17,925 nt of DNA, taken from assembly GCA_903837255.1 (NCBI GenBank), contig CAILTZ010000717.1:1-17925 (forward strand). The letters run 5' to 3'. Every line of letters begins with the position of its first letter. Position 1 is the first letter of the stretch. Shown piece after piece: positions 1 through 7,102 of this stretch. The position numbers and the translations under genes are program-made. This stretch comes from an uncultured Pirellula sp. (GTDB lineage Bacteria > Planctomycetota > Planctomycetia > Pirellulales > Pirellulaceae). Below the pieces are notes generated by a model. It was given only the letters and a program-made list of their open reading frames with translations, searched no databases and was not told the origin of the DNA.

Positions 1-1031
1 AGACCGATAAGTCCGATAAGTCCGATAAGACCGATAAGACCGATAAGACCGATAAGACCGATAAGACCGATAAGACCGATAAGTCCGATAAGTCCGACAA
101 GGCCGACAAGGCCGATCAGTCCGATCAGTCCGACAAGTCCGATCAGTCCGACCAGGCCAAGAAAGACCCTAACAAACCACCTAGCAAGGAAGAGCAAGCC
201 CGCGAGCGCGTCCAAAAGGCTCGAGAGCGCATGCAGAAGGCCGAGAAGAATCTTAAAGAGGACAAGCGTAAACAAGCCATCGAGGAGCAGCAGAAAGCTG
301 AAGACGAGCTTCAGCAGGCTATCGCCGAACTTGAAAAAATCCTCATGCAACTCCGCGAAGAAGAGATCGAGCGAACGCTCGTGGATCTCGAGACACGTCT
401 GAAGCGGATGGCTGAATGGGAAAAGACCATCCGCGAACTGACCGAGAAACTTGAAAAACTATCGGGTGAGGACAAGGACCGGCAATTGGAAATCCAGGCC
501 AACAAGCTCTCGACCGAGCAGTTGAAGGTGGCGATGGAAGGCCAGCGAGCGATGCTCCTGCTCAAAGACGAAGGCTCTAGCCAAGCCTTCCCCGAGGCTT
601 TGGAACAGGTCATCCGCGACTCGCAGATGGTAGTCACTCGACTCGGCTCGGCGGATGTTTCGAGAAACACCCAAGCCATCGAGGATGAGATCATCGGCGC
701 TCTAGATGAAATGATCCAATCGTTGCAAGAGGTTCAAAAGAAACGAGACGAGGAAAAACAACAACGCCAAAATGGTGGCCAAAACTCATCCGGTGGACAG
801 CAAGAGGACTCGTTGGTCGGCAAAATCGCCGAACTGCGTCTGATCAAGACCTTGCAAATGAGAGTCAACCGACGGACCGATCGATTGGCCGACCAATCCA
901 ACAACAACGAGGATCTGATCGGGCAAGTCACCGAACCTCGTTTGCAAGACGAGTTGCGAGAGTTGGCAACTCGGCAAGAAAAGATACAAACCGTCACACG
1001 CGATATCTTGCTAGAGGCCGCTAAAAAGTAA
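1..1031 (+). CDS. Coiled-coil protein with (T/S/A)-D-(K/Q) repeat tract, 5'-truncated
   Basis: The reading frame is open from base 3 to the TAA at 1029-1031, so the visible 342 residues are the C-terminal part of a longer protein; the ATG at 231 is internal. Residues 1-52 are a run of about 17 tripeptides, T/S/A-D-K/Q, highly charged and probably extended. Residues ~55-190 are rich in E, K, Q, R and L with heptad-like spacing (for example EEQQKAEDELQQAIAELEK) and should form a long coiled coil. After a Gln/Asn/Gly-rich linker, the last ~80 residues form a second helical block containing LRLIKTLQMRVNRRTDRL. No catalytic motif is visible. I do not recognise the family; large coiled-coil proteins of this style are common in planctomycetes. 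A structural or envelope-associated role is a guess. It converges on the next gene with a 17-base gap and no clear terminator. Confidence 0.85.
   Translation, partial: TDKSDKSDKTDKTDKTDKTDKTDKTDKSDKSDKADKADQSDQSDKSDQSDQAKKDPNKPPSKEEQARERVQKARERMQKAEKNLKEDKRKQAIEEQQKAEDELQQAIAELEKILMQLREEEIERTLVDLETRLKRMAEWEKTIRELTEKLEKLSGEDKDRQLEIQANKLSTEQLKVAMEGQRAMLLLKDEGSSQAFPEALEQVIRDSQMVVTRLGSADVSRNTQAIEDEIIGALDEMIQSLQEVQKKRDEEKQQRQNGGQNSSGGQQEDSLVGKIAELRLIKTLQMRVNRRTDRLADQSNNNEDLIGQVTEPRLQDELRELATRQEKIQTVTRDILLEAAKK
3..158 (+). repeat. 9-bp tandem repeat encoding T/S/A-D-K/Q tripeptides
   Basis: About 17 copies of a 9-bp unit, consensus GATAAGWCC, lie in frame with the surrounding gene. The central copies (about 30-83) are identical GATAAGACC units. 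The edge copies vary to GATAAGTCC, GACAAGGCC and GATCAGTCC, as expected for an array that expanded recently in the middle. The array continues to or beyond the left edge of the window, so its total length is unknown. Confidence 0.9.
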
Positions 1032-1048
1032 ACACAACATCCCTGGCT

Positions 1049-1585
1049 CTAGGGCCTTGTTTGTGGGCTGACCCACGAAAGCTCTTGAGGCTCATCGGAT
1101 TTCGGAACCGTGGGCTTGTCGGGCAAGAGAAATTCCGAGACGCCCCGAGCACTGTTAGGAAGTTTCGCAAAGACCGTCACTTCTCGAATACTGCGGTTTC
1201 CAACCGGGAACGTCACGCTACCGTTTCTAGCGACGAAAACGGATAGAGGGATAGAAACGGTTTTACCGGCGGGTATGCCTGCGGGCTCCGATGCGTAAAA
1301 TTGGTTGTTTCGGCCCGTTTTATTGATGCCGATGGTAAGCTGTTTCCAAGATTCCGAAGTAGGATTCCAGATAGTGATCGCCGGAACAAGCTTTTGTTGG
1401 CCGGGGTTTTTCCTGTCCTCGATCCACATCCCATCGAGACGCACGCGAGCATCGAGCTGCGGTTCTGGAATCGGCTTGGAAAGAAAGAACAGCCCGATGG
1501 CCGAGCCGACCGGGATCAAGATCGCCCCCAAAATCAAGACAGTCAGCCAAAGGCGGTTCAAGCGGATCCCCGGATGCTTCGACAA
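1049..1585 (-). CDS. Single-pass membrane protein of unknown function
   Basis: The protein has a short basic N-terminus, one strong transmembrane segment (WLTVLILGAILIPVGSAIGLFF, about residues 13-35), and a ~140-residue outer domain that looks beta-rich, with phrases such as LVPAITIWNPTSESWKQL and PAGKTVSIPLSVFVARNGSVTFPVGN. I chose the TTG at 1585 because AGGAG lies 8 bases upstream (1594-1598 on this strand) and the protein then begins immediately before the membrane segment, giving 178 residues. An in-frame ATG at 1681 would add 32 unremarkable residues, has no ribosome site, and lies inside the spacer of a good promoter (1664-1691). The outer segment may resemble a FixG/Ig-like or DUF3426-like beta domain, but I cannot assign it. 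It is divergent from the GTPase pair and may or may not be related to it. Confidence 0.7.
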   Translation of the reverse strand: MSKHPGIRLNRLWLTVLILGAILIPVGSAIGLFFLSKPIPEPQLDARVRLDGMWIEDRKNPGQQKLVPAITIWNPTSESWKQLTIGINKTGRNNQFYASEPAGIPAGKTVSIPLSVFVARNGSVTFPVGNRSIREVTVFAKLPNSARGVSEFLLPDKPTVPKSDEPQELSWVSPQTRP

Positions 1586-1663
1586 AACCTGTGCTCCTGT
1601 GAAAGACCGTCGCAACGAAAAAACTTCCAAACAGCTCGGATCGACCCGGCTCAGACTCGGTGT

Positions 1664-1691
1664 ACTATGGTCATGAGTCAACCGTTGTCAA
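1664..1691 (-). promoter_or_regulatory. Sigma-70-like promoter for the small membrane protein
   Basis: Reading the minus strand, a perfect TTGACA (1691-1686) is followed by a 16-base spacer and CATAGT (1669-1664, four of six matches to TATAAT). Transcription would start near 1657, leaving a leader of about 72 bases before the TTG start at 1585. The position argues against the ATG at 1681 as the true start. Confidence 0.5.
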
Positions 1692-1739
1692 CGCTCAAAC
1701 GATCCCCCAACCGCCAAATCGAGCCCTGCTCCGCACACT

Positions 1740-3965
1740 GTGTCCCAATCCCTGCGTGATCAATTAGCCCAGATTGAATCAGATTATCTGACCCACGCTC
1801 TTTGCGATGGGGCTAGCCTGAAATCCCTGCTGCTTGAACGCGAGCAGGTCTTAGGCATCCCGCCCGAAACCTCTCTGGCGATCGAGATCCAAAATGCGAT
1901 TGCCCAAGCTCGAACGATGATCGAATCGCCGGTCTGCCCGATCGTCGCGGTACTGGGAATGCTCAACGCCGGCAAAAGCTCCTTGGTCGCCACCTTCTTG
2001 GCTCCCCCGAATCGCTCCTGTGCGGGTCGAGTCCTGATCGGTTCGGCCAATACCGAGGGAACCCATCGCTTTGTTTTGTGGCTGCCGGAGTCTTGGAAAA
2101 GCAATTCGGTCATTTGGGGATTTCTCTCGAGCCGTCTGAGCGATGTCTTTGGTTGTGCCCCGGAGGAGCTTGCGACAAACCCCGAGCAAGCAGCCCTTCA
2201 GTACAACGACCTTTCCACTCGCGAGGTGATCGATGGGGCGGGCAAGCCCGTGCGGCGGAGTGCGCTGGAGATCCCGCTGGTTGCCACCGACTCCAAGCTC
2301 GATCAGCTAGGCATTGCCTTGATGGACTGCCCCGACGTGCAGACGGGCCTGATGTCTGGTTGGCAAGCCCAAGGTGCTGGGCCACGCTCTACACGCTTAG
2401 ACGAACTGTCGATGGCAGCAGCCCAAGCTCGCTTTACGGTGCTCGAAAAATCCTCGCCGATCTGCAGCGCGTACATTGTTGTACTCCCTGCAAACGCCAT
2501 GCATGACCAGACCGTCAGCCGTCTGCTCAAGATGCTCGAATCCAAAATGCCGCATGTACAAAGGATCCTGGCGGTCAACCGAGTGCCTCGCAAATACGAT
2601 TCGGCTGAGATCTCGCAAGAGATGCGCACCTTGTACGGCTTTTCAAATCCGAGCCGAATTTATATGGCTTATCATTTCGAAGGGCCCGAGCGACGCGAAA
2701 AGCTCGAGTGCGTCCCTAGCGAATTGTCCGATCGAAACGATATGCTGCTGCCGGCCTTTTATCGGATCGATCACTCGCCGGTGCCTCAGCCACCGCAGCC
2801 CCTTGACGATGCGGCTTGGATGCTGCGCCTCGGAGAGCAACTTCAAGGCAACGCGCTTTTGGCCGATGCGATCGAGTCCTCGTTGACCACGCTCAAGATC
2901 TCGGCGGGGCGTGGGTTGCAGACGGCTCAGGGTTGGATCGCTGAGAGCAACCGGCGGCTGGTGTCCCTGCACAACATCATCGCCCAAGCCTGCTTGGACT
3001 TTTCCCTCGATCCCCAAGCCCCTGCGGCGAGCCCCAGGATCCGCTTGCAAGCCTCCCGGCAGGTCGTCGAGCAAATCGCCCAATCGCTTGAACGGACCGC
3101 ACCTTGGTGGGCTAAACCAGGCCGATGGATGCAGAGGTTGGCTCAAGCCAGCAAAGACTCTGTCGGTTATGCAACCTCCTGGATGAAGATGCCCTCGTGG
3201 ATGCTCGATCGAGGCAATACGGTCGGCCAGTGGGCTCGCGGGCGACTCCAACGGGGCGAGAGTGGCAAGATCGTCACAGCCGATGTTCTGGTCGATGCCT
3301 TGGCCAACCGCGATCGCGAAGGAATTCTCAATCTCGATACGCGAGGAGACGATCGCGAAAAAATTCGGGAAGCTTGCCAGCGAGCCATCACGAGGTTCCA
3401 GGCCGAAAGTTCGACGCAGTTGGATCCTCAGCAGGTCGATCAGCTGACCAAGAAACTTTGGGAGCAAATGCCCATGGGCAAACGCATCATCAGTGGAGTT
3501 GCCCCTGCCGGGATTCTCTTCGCGCCGCTTTTGGCCGTGATCATGATCCCTTTGGACTTTGGCGGCTCATCGGTCTTGGTCTTCGCATCGCTCAAAGAGT
3601 TGCTCTTTGCAGGTGCCGCCGGATTTGGCCTGATGCTCGCAAGTGGCGATGGGATGCCGCAAATGGCCGAGTCGGAGTCGGCTTGGCAGCAGCTTTCGGA
3701 TCTCGTCGCAGTCCTGACCGATGAACTGGGACTGGATCGAAAATCAACCGGCGATCCGACCCTTTTGACGCTCGGGGCGATTTCTCGGAGACTTGCTCCA
3801 AGCTCGATTGCCGCCGTTAAACAACCGATTCGCTGCGTGCAAGGTATCCCGTCGAGCGAACGATCCTCGCAGGCTCAAGCTTGGGAATCTCTAAGCACAG
3901 CGTTGGACCGACTGCATCAAGAAACCAATCAGCAACACACGCAGCGAAGAACTTTCGGGAGATAA
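1740..3965 (+). CDS. Dynamin-like large GTPase with C-terminal membrane hairpin (first of a pair)
   Basis: This 741-residue protein starts at GTG 1740. Residues 68-90 (PIVAVLGMLNAGKSSLVATF) contain a G1 P-loop, G73-x4-GKS80, of the kind seen in bacterial dynamin-like proteins. A Thr around 105-108 (NTEGTH) fits G2. IALMDCPD (192-199) fits G3, with DCPD in place of DxxG. RILAVNRVP (275-283) sits where NKxD would be, so G4 is degenerate. A long helical region follows, then two hydrophobic segments at about 583-606 and 612-637 that should form a membrane hairpin, then a helical tail. Expected to be cytoplasmic and membrane-anchored, hydrolysing GTP for membrane remodelling or tethering; this is inferred from architecture. 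The stop codon abuts the next GTPase gene, indicating one transcript. No clear Shine-Dalgarno sequence precedes the GTG, so the start is uncertain. Confidence 0.85.
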   Translation: MSQSLRDQLAQIESDYLTHALCDGASLKSLLLEREQVLGIPPETSLAIEIQNAIAQARTMIESPVCPIVAVLGMLNAGKSSLVATFLAPPNRSCAGRVLIGSANTEGTHRFVLWLPESWKSNSVIWGFLSSRLSDVFGCAPEELATNPEQAALQYNDLSTREVIDGAGKPVRRSALEIPLVATDSKLDQLGIALMDCPDVQTGLMSGWQAQGAGPRSTRLDELSMAAAQARFTVLEKSSPICSAYIVVLPANAMHDQTVSRLLKMLESKMPHVQRILAVNRVPRKYDSAEISQEMRTLYGFSNPSRIYMAYHFEGPERREKLECVPSELSDRNDMLLPAFYRIDHSPVPQPPQPLDDAAWMLRLGEQLQGNALLADAIESSLTTLKISAGRGLQTAQGWIAESNRRLVSLHNIIAQACLDFSLDPQAPAASPRIRLQASRQVVEQIAQSLERTAPWWAKPGRWMQRLAQASKDSVGYATSWMKMPSWMLDRGNTVGQWARGRLQRGESGKIVTADVLVDALANRDREGILNLDTRGDDREKIREACQRAITRFQAESSTQLDPQQVDQLTKKLWEQMPMGKRIISGVAPAGILFAPLLAVIMIPLDFGGSSVLVFASLKELLFAGAAGFGLMLASGDGMPQMAESESAWQQLSDLVAVLTDELGLDRKSTGDPTLLTLGAISRRLAPSSIAAVKQPIRCVQGIPSSERSSQAQAWESLSTALDRLHQETNQQHTQRRTFGR

Positions 3966-5747
3966 TTGCAGGCCATGGAAGATCATTTGCAGATGGTAGA
4001 GCGGATCGAGGACGCCTCGCAGCAACTCCTCGGCAGTCATCCTGTTCGATTGCAGATTGCACGCTGGTGCGAAGAGTTCCGCCAAGCGGCCAACGACATC
4101 ACGCACGAGCGAGGTGTGTTGCTACCTTGTTTTGGGATCATCGGAGCCAAGGGGCAAGGCAAGACCTGGGTGGCTAGGCAATTGATCCTCGAGCCTGCTA
4201 TTGCGCAGCTTTTGCCCAGCGGCGTATTGGCCAAAGAAGCCACAACGAGATTGCATTGGATAGGGCCTAGCGCCCCGGATGCACTGGAGGCAAGTCGCGA
4301 GGTCTATCTGGCTTGTCCGGCCAAGAGCATGCTCGATTTCCAACGGCCCTACATGGTTCTGGATACTCCGGGCTACACCGATGAGGACCCGATGGCTGCG
4401 GCGATCGCCAAAGAGGCGATGAGTTTGGCTCCGATCAAATTGCTCGTAGCCCGGCGCGATCAACTGCGAAGTGCCATCCATGTGCAGCTGGCGGCGCTTA
4501 CCGAGGGTTCCGTTTGCCTACCGATCATCACCTGTGTACCTCAGAGCGAGTCGATAGGTTCAGGGAATCTCGCCGGGAGTCTGCAGCGGGACATCGAATG
4601 GTACACCGCAGCGCTGAGTTCGAGCGCACCTGGGACCCGGTTCCTCGAACCGATCTTGGTCTGCGACTTTGAGGCCATGGGGGACGAGGCGAGCATCGCG
4701 AGGCAGCTTCAAAACGATCTGAAAAATAGACTTGCTCACGAGGACCTCAAGGTCGCCTCGGCGACCAAATCGGTGCGACTGCGGACGGCCAGCGATCGGC
4801 TCAAGCATCGGGTTTCCGAAGCCATCCAAACGCAGGTCCCCCAGTTGGCATCCGCCATATCGCAATTGGCCTCGACGGCCGATGCATTGCCCAGCCAAGC
4901 CATCGAGATGGTGCTCGGCTCGAAGCATGTGTTGCGAAATGCGATTCGCGATCGGATCCGGGGTGAGTTGATCTCTGGAACTGGATTGTTTTGGTTCCCT
5001 TATCGAACACTGCTGGGCATACTGGGATTTACGCATGGAGCCTGGGACCGATTGATCCTCTCGATGACCGGTAGTTTGCCCTCGATCTTTGGGACCTTTA
5101 TGACCTGGGCCAAGAATCTGAGCACATCGCGTCAGGCGCATCAGGAGTTGCAAGAGGGGATCAAGGAGTACTTGACCAAGCAGATTCAGGATCGGTTGTT
5201 GCCGGCCCAGCAGGAGTTTTATCGCGCGATCGACAGGATCGGCGGATCGAATCGGGATGCACATCGCATCGATTCGGGTTTGCGGATTCGCATGAGCGGC
5301 ATCGATGCCTTGCAGGTCCAAGCCCGCGGCGTGTTTGACGAGACGCTCAGCAAGTATCGAATCCCACGTTGGCTATTGCAGTTGCTCGGGCTCGTTGCAT
5401 CCGTGATCTTTTGGGGGCTCATGGCCGGTCCGATCTTGGCGATCTATAGGCAATATTTCCTGGCTACGGCGCATGCTTGGAGCCAGGGGACCAAGGACTT
5501 GTCCGAGTTTCCGAGTCCCAAGGCGACGATGATGCTCACGGCGTTTGGGATCTCGACCTTCCCGGTCCTGATCATCGCGATGCTAGTGATGAGTTGGTTT
5601 CAGAGGGCCAAGCGTCTTGATGCGATCGCCGAGGAGATCTACTCGGCGGAGTTACAAAAGGTCGAATCGCTCAAGCGAGACGGGACGATCAAACTTTATT
5701 ACGAAGACCCGTTGCTCCAAAGCGCCGAGTATTTGACATCCCTTTAG
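3966..5747 (+). CDS. P-loop GTPase with C-terminal transmembrane pair (second of a pair)
   Basis: This 593-residue protein follows its partner with no gap (TAA 3963-3965, TTG 3966). GGGAG at 3957-3961 is 4 bases from this TTG and 13 from an in-frame ATG at 3975, so either may be used. FGIIGAKGQGKTWVARQL gives the P-loop (G60-x4-GKT67) and MVLDTPGYTDED gives G3 (DTPG 133-136). The strand that should carry G4, LPIITCVPQSES (about 185-196), has no NKxD. Residues ~338-380 are hydrophobic and aromatic and could act as a membrane-touching paddle. Two clear transmembrane segments lie at ~469-493 and ~522-546, and a ~45-residue tail follows. Tandem, non-identical dynamin-like GTPases are known elsewhere (DynA/DynB of Streptomyces, paired Campylobacter proteins), so a heteromeric complex with the upstream protein is plausible. 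It could instead be a TRAFAC-class GTPase outside dynamins. Confidence 0.82.
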   Translation: MQAMEDHLQMVERIEDASQQLLGSHPVRLQIARWCEEFRQAANDITHERGVLLPCFGIIGAKGQGKTWVARQLILEPAIAQLLPSGVLAKEATTRLHWIGPSAPDALEASREVYLACPAKSMLDFQRPYMVLDTPGYTDEDPMAAAIAKEAMSLAPIKLLVARRDQLRSAIHVQLAALTEGSVCLPIITCVPQSESIGSGNLAGSLQRDIEWYTAALSSSAPGTRFLEPILVCDFEAMGDEASIARQLQNDLKNRLAHEDLKVASATKSVRLRTASDRLKHRVSEAIQTQVPQLASAISQLASTADALPSQAIEMVLGSKHVLRNAIRDRIRGELISGTGLFWFPYRTLLGILGFTHGAWDRLILSMTGSLPSIFGTFMTWAKNLSTSRQAHQELQEGIKEYLTKQIQDRLLPAQQEFYRAIDRIGGSNRDAHRIDSGLRIRMSGIDALQVQARGVFDETLSKYRIPRWLLQLLGLVASVIFWGLMAGPILAIYRQYFLATAHAWSQGTKDLSEFPSPKATMMLTAFGISTFPVLIIAMLVMSWFQRAKRLDAIAEEIYSAELQKVESLKRDGTIKLYYEDPLLQSAEYLTSL

Positions 5748-5784
5748 TGACTCGTGCCACCGGTCCTCGGGCGAGCCAACAGAC

Positions 5785-6894
5785 TCAGCGAGCCGGGCTT
5801 TGCCTGAGTTTGGTCAGCCAGCGGTGCAGGTCGGCGGGCCAAGCCATCTTGAATTCGAGTTTTTCTCCGGAGATTGGGTGATCGAAGGCCAGGGTGGCCG
5901 AGTGGAGGGCTTGGCGCGGTGCACCGCTAGAATCCTCGATGAGCGATCCATCGGCACGCTTGCAGTAGATCGCATCGCCACAGAGCAAGTGTCCGGCTTC
6001 GGATAAGTGGATGCGAATCTGATGGGTTCGACCGGTTTCCAGTTGGCATTCGATAAGACTATAAGGTCCTATGGTTTCGATAGGCCGGATGTGGGTGATC
6101 GCATGCTGCTCGGTCGGATCGGTCGTTTCGACTCGGGCAGGTTTCGTTCCACGATGTCCATCGCCCCGATCGCGGACCAGGACAGAGTCAAAGGTTTGCT
6201 GCTGGGGATGGCCGTAGACGACGGCATGGTACTTGCGCACAACGCGGTGATGCTTGAAGGCTTCGATGAGCGACTGAGCGATGCTCGGTGTGCGGGCAAA
6301 GAGCATCAGGCCTGAGGTGTCACGATCCAGTCGATGCACGGCGATGACTTGGACTCGCTTGAGTTTATGTTCGAGATTTTGGCGTTCCTCGGACCGAATG
6401 TCCTTGAACTCGCGCGGGCTAACAGGCAATCTTTTGGAACGTTTCTGGGTTGGATCCTCATCCTCCCTGGGTTTGGAGTTGCGTTTGAAGTGATGCAGCA
6501 GCGTCAGCGGGATGAGCTCTTCGAGGGTGGGTTGGAGCTGCCGCCGTTTTTCCGAGAGGTTTCGTTCTTCGAAGTGTCTGACGCTGGTGATCCCTGCGGG
6601 TTTTTCCACGACCACCAGGAACTCATCGACATAGGCGATCCGAATGTCGGTCGCTTCGATCGGTTTAGGGAGCGATTCGTTCCAGAGCTTGATGACGTCT
6701 TTGGGGGTGACCTTACGGACCGGGTCAAGGCATAGGTTGCCGTTGACTTGGACTTTGCGACGCCGGATCGATTCGCGCACGGTCCCCCAGCTCCAGTCGG
6801 TGAGTCGTTTTTTGATCGCCCGTTCCAGAACCGAACCGGCATCGGATTCGTCCAGGTGGATCAATTGAAAGGAATCGGGATTTTGCGAGTTCAT
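5785..6894 (-). CDS. RluA-family RNA pseudouridine synthase with S4 domain and long insert
   Basis: This enzyme should convert specific uridines in rRNA or tRNA to pseudouridine in the cytoplasm. Residues ~20-75 match an S4 RNA-binding domain (RESIRRRKVQVNGNL). The catalytic domain starts at IAYVDEFLVVVEKPAGI (86-102). The signature VHRLDRDTSGLMLFAR (186-201) carries the catalytic Asp190, and GRTHQIRIHL (288-297) is the conserved RNA/active-site motif. The length, 369 residues, exceeds the usual ~300-330 because residues ~103-183 between motifs I and II form a long, strongly charged insert rich in K, R and E. The start ATG 6892-6894 has GGAGGGG-like bases upstream on this strand (CCCCTCC at 6898-6904 on the plus strand). 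The rRNA target cannot be told, so no symbol is given. It converges on the GTPase pair with 37 bases between. Confidence 0.93.
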   Translation of the reverse strand: MNSQNPDSFQLIHLDESDAGSVLERAIKKRLTDWSWGTVRESIRRRKVQVNGNLCLDPVRKVTPKDVIKLWNESLPKPIEATDIRIAYVDEFLVVVEKPAGITSVRHFEERNLSEKRRQLQPTLEELIPLTLLHHFKRNSKPREDEDPTQKRSKRLPVSPREFKDIRSEERQNLEHKLKRVQVIAVHRLDRDTSGLMLFARTPSIAQSLIEAFKHHRVVRKYHAVVYGHPQQQTFDSVLVRDRGDGHRGTKPARVETTDPTEQHAITHIRPIETIGPYSLIECQLETGRTHQIRIHLSEAGHLLCGDAIYCKRADGSLIEDSSGAPRQALHSATLAFDHPISGEKLEFKMAWPADLHRWLTKLRQSPAR

Positions 6895-6908
6895 TGGAGG
6901 GGCTTCCC

Positions 6909-6943
6909 GGTAGTTTCCCAGGTAGTTTTTCGGGTAGTTTTGT
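6909..6943 (+). repeat. Three direct repeats of GGTAGTTTY
   Basis: Three copies of GGTAGTTTC/T spaced 12-13 bases apart (starting about 6909, 6922 and 6934) lie just upstream of the pseudouridine synthase start and between it and the divergent TPR gene. They could be operator-like sites or a leftover short tandem duplication. No function can be assigned from sequence alone. Confidence 0.5.
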
Positions 6944-7102
6944 GGGGACCTGCCAAGGACCTCAGTACTGCGGGGCTTACACCGCCGGTAGGCAAGCCGC
7001 TACAATACAAGGCGATTGATCCGATTTGTCAATGGTTCGGGCTACTAGGTCGCTGGGAAACCCCGGGGTTCTTGCGTCCATTCTCCGCTTACGAGGTATA
7101 TT

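Noticed and set aside
1..158. Tandem repeats as a CRISPR array
   Set aside because: The units are 9 bp, contiguous, without spacers, and in frame with a coding sequence.
1586..1681. ATG at 1681 as start of the small membrane protein
   Set aside because: It lies within the promoter spacer, lacks a Shine-Dalgarno sequence, and adds residues that do not fit; TTG 1585 is better supported.
2643..3467. Long minus-strand open frame (274 codons) opposite the first GTPase gene
   Set aside because: The plus strand carries clear GTPase motifs and membrane segments; the minus frame has no recognisable features and is a product of codon bias. The same applies to 4560-5321, 12708-13562 and 15061-15981.
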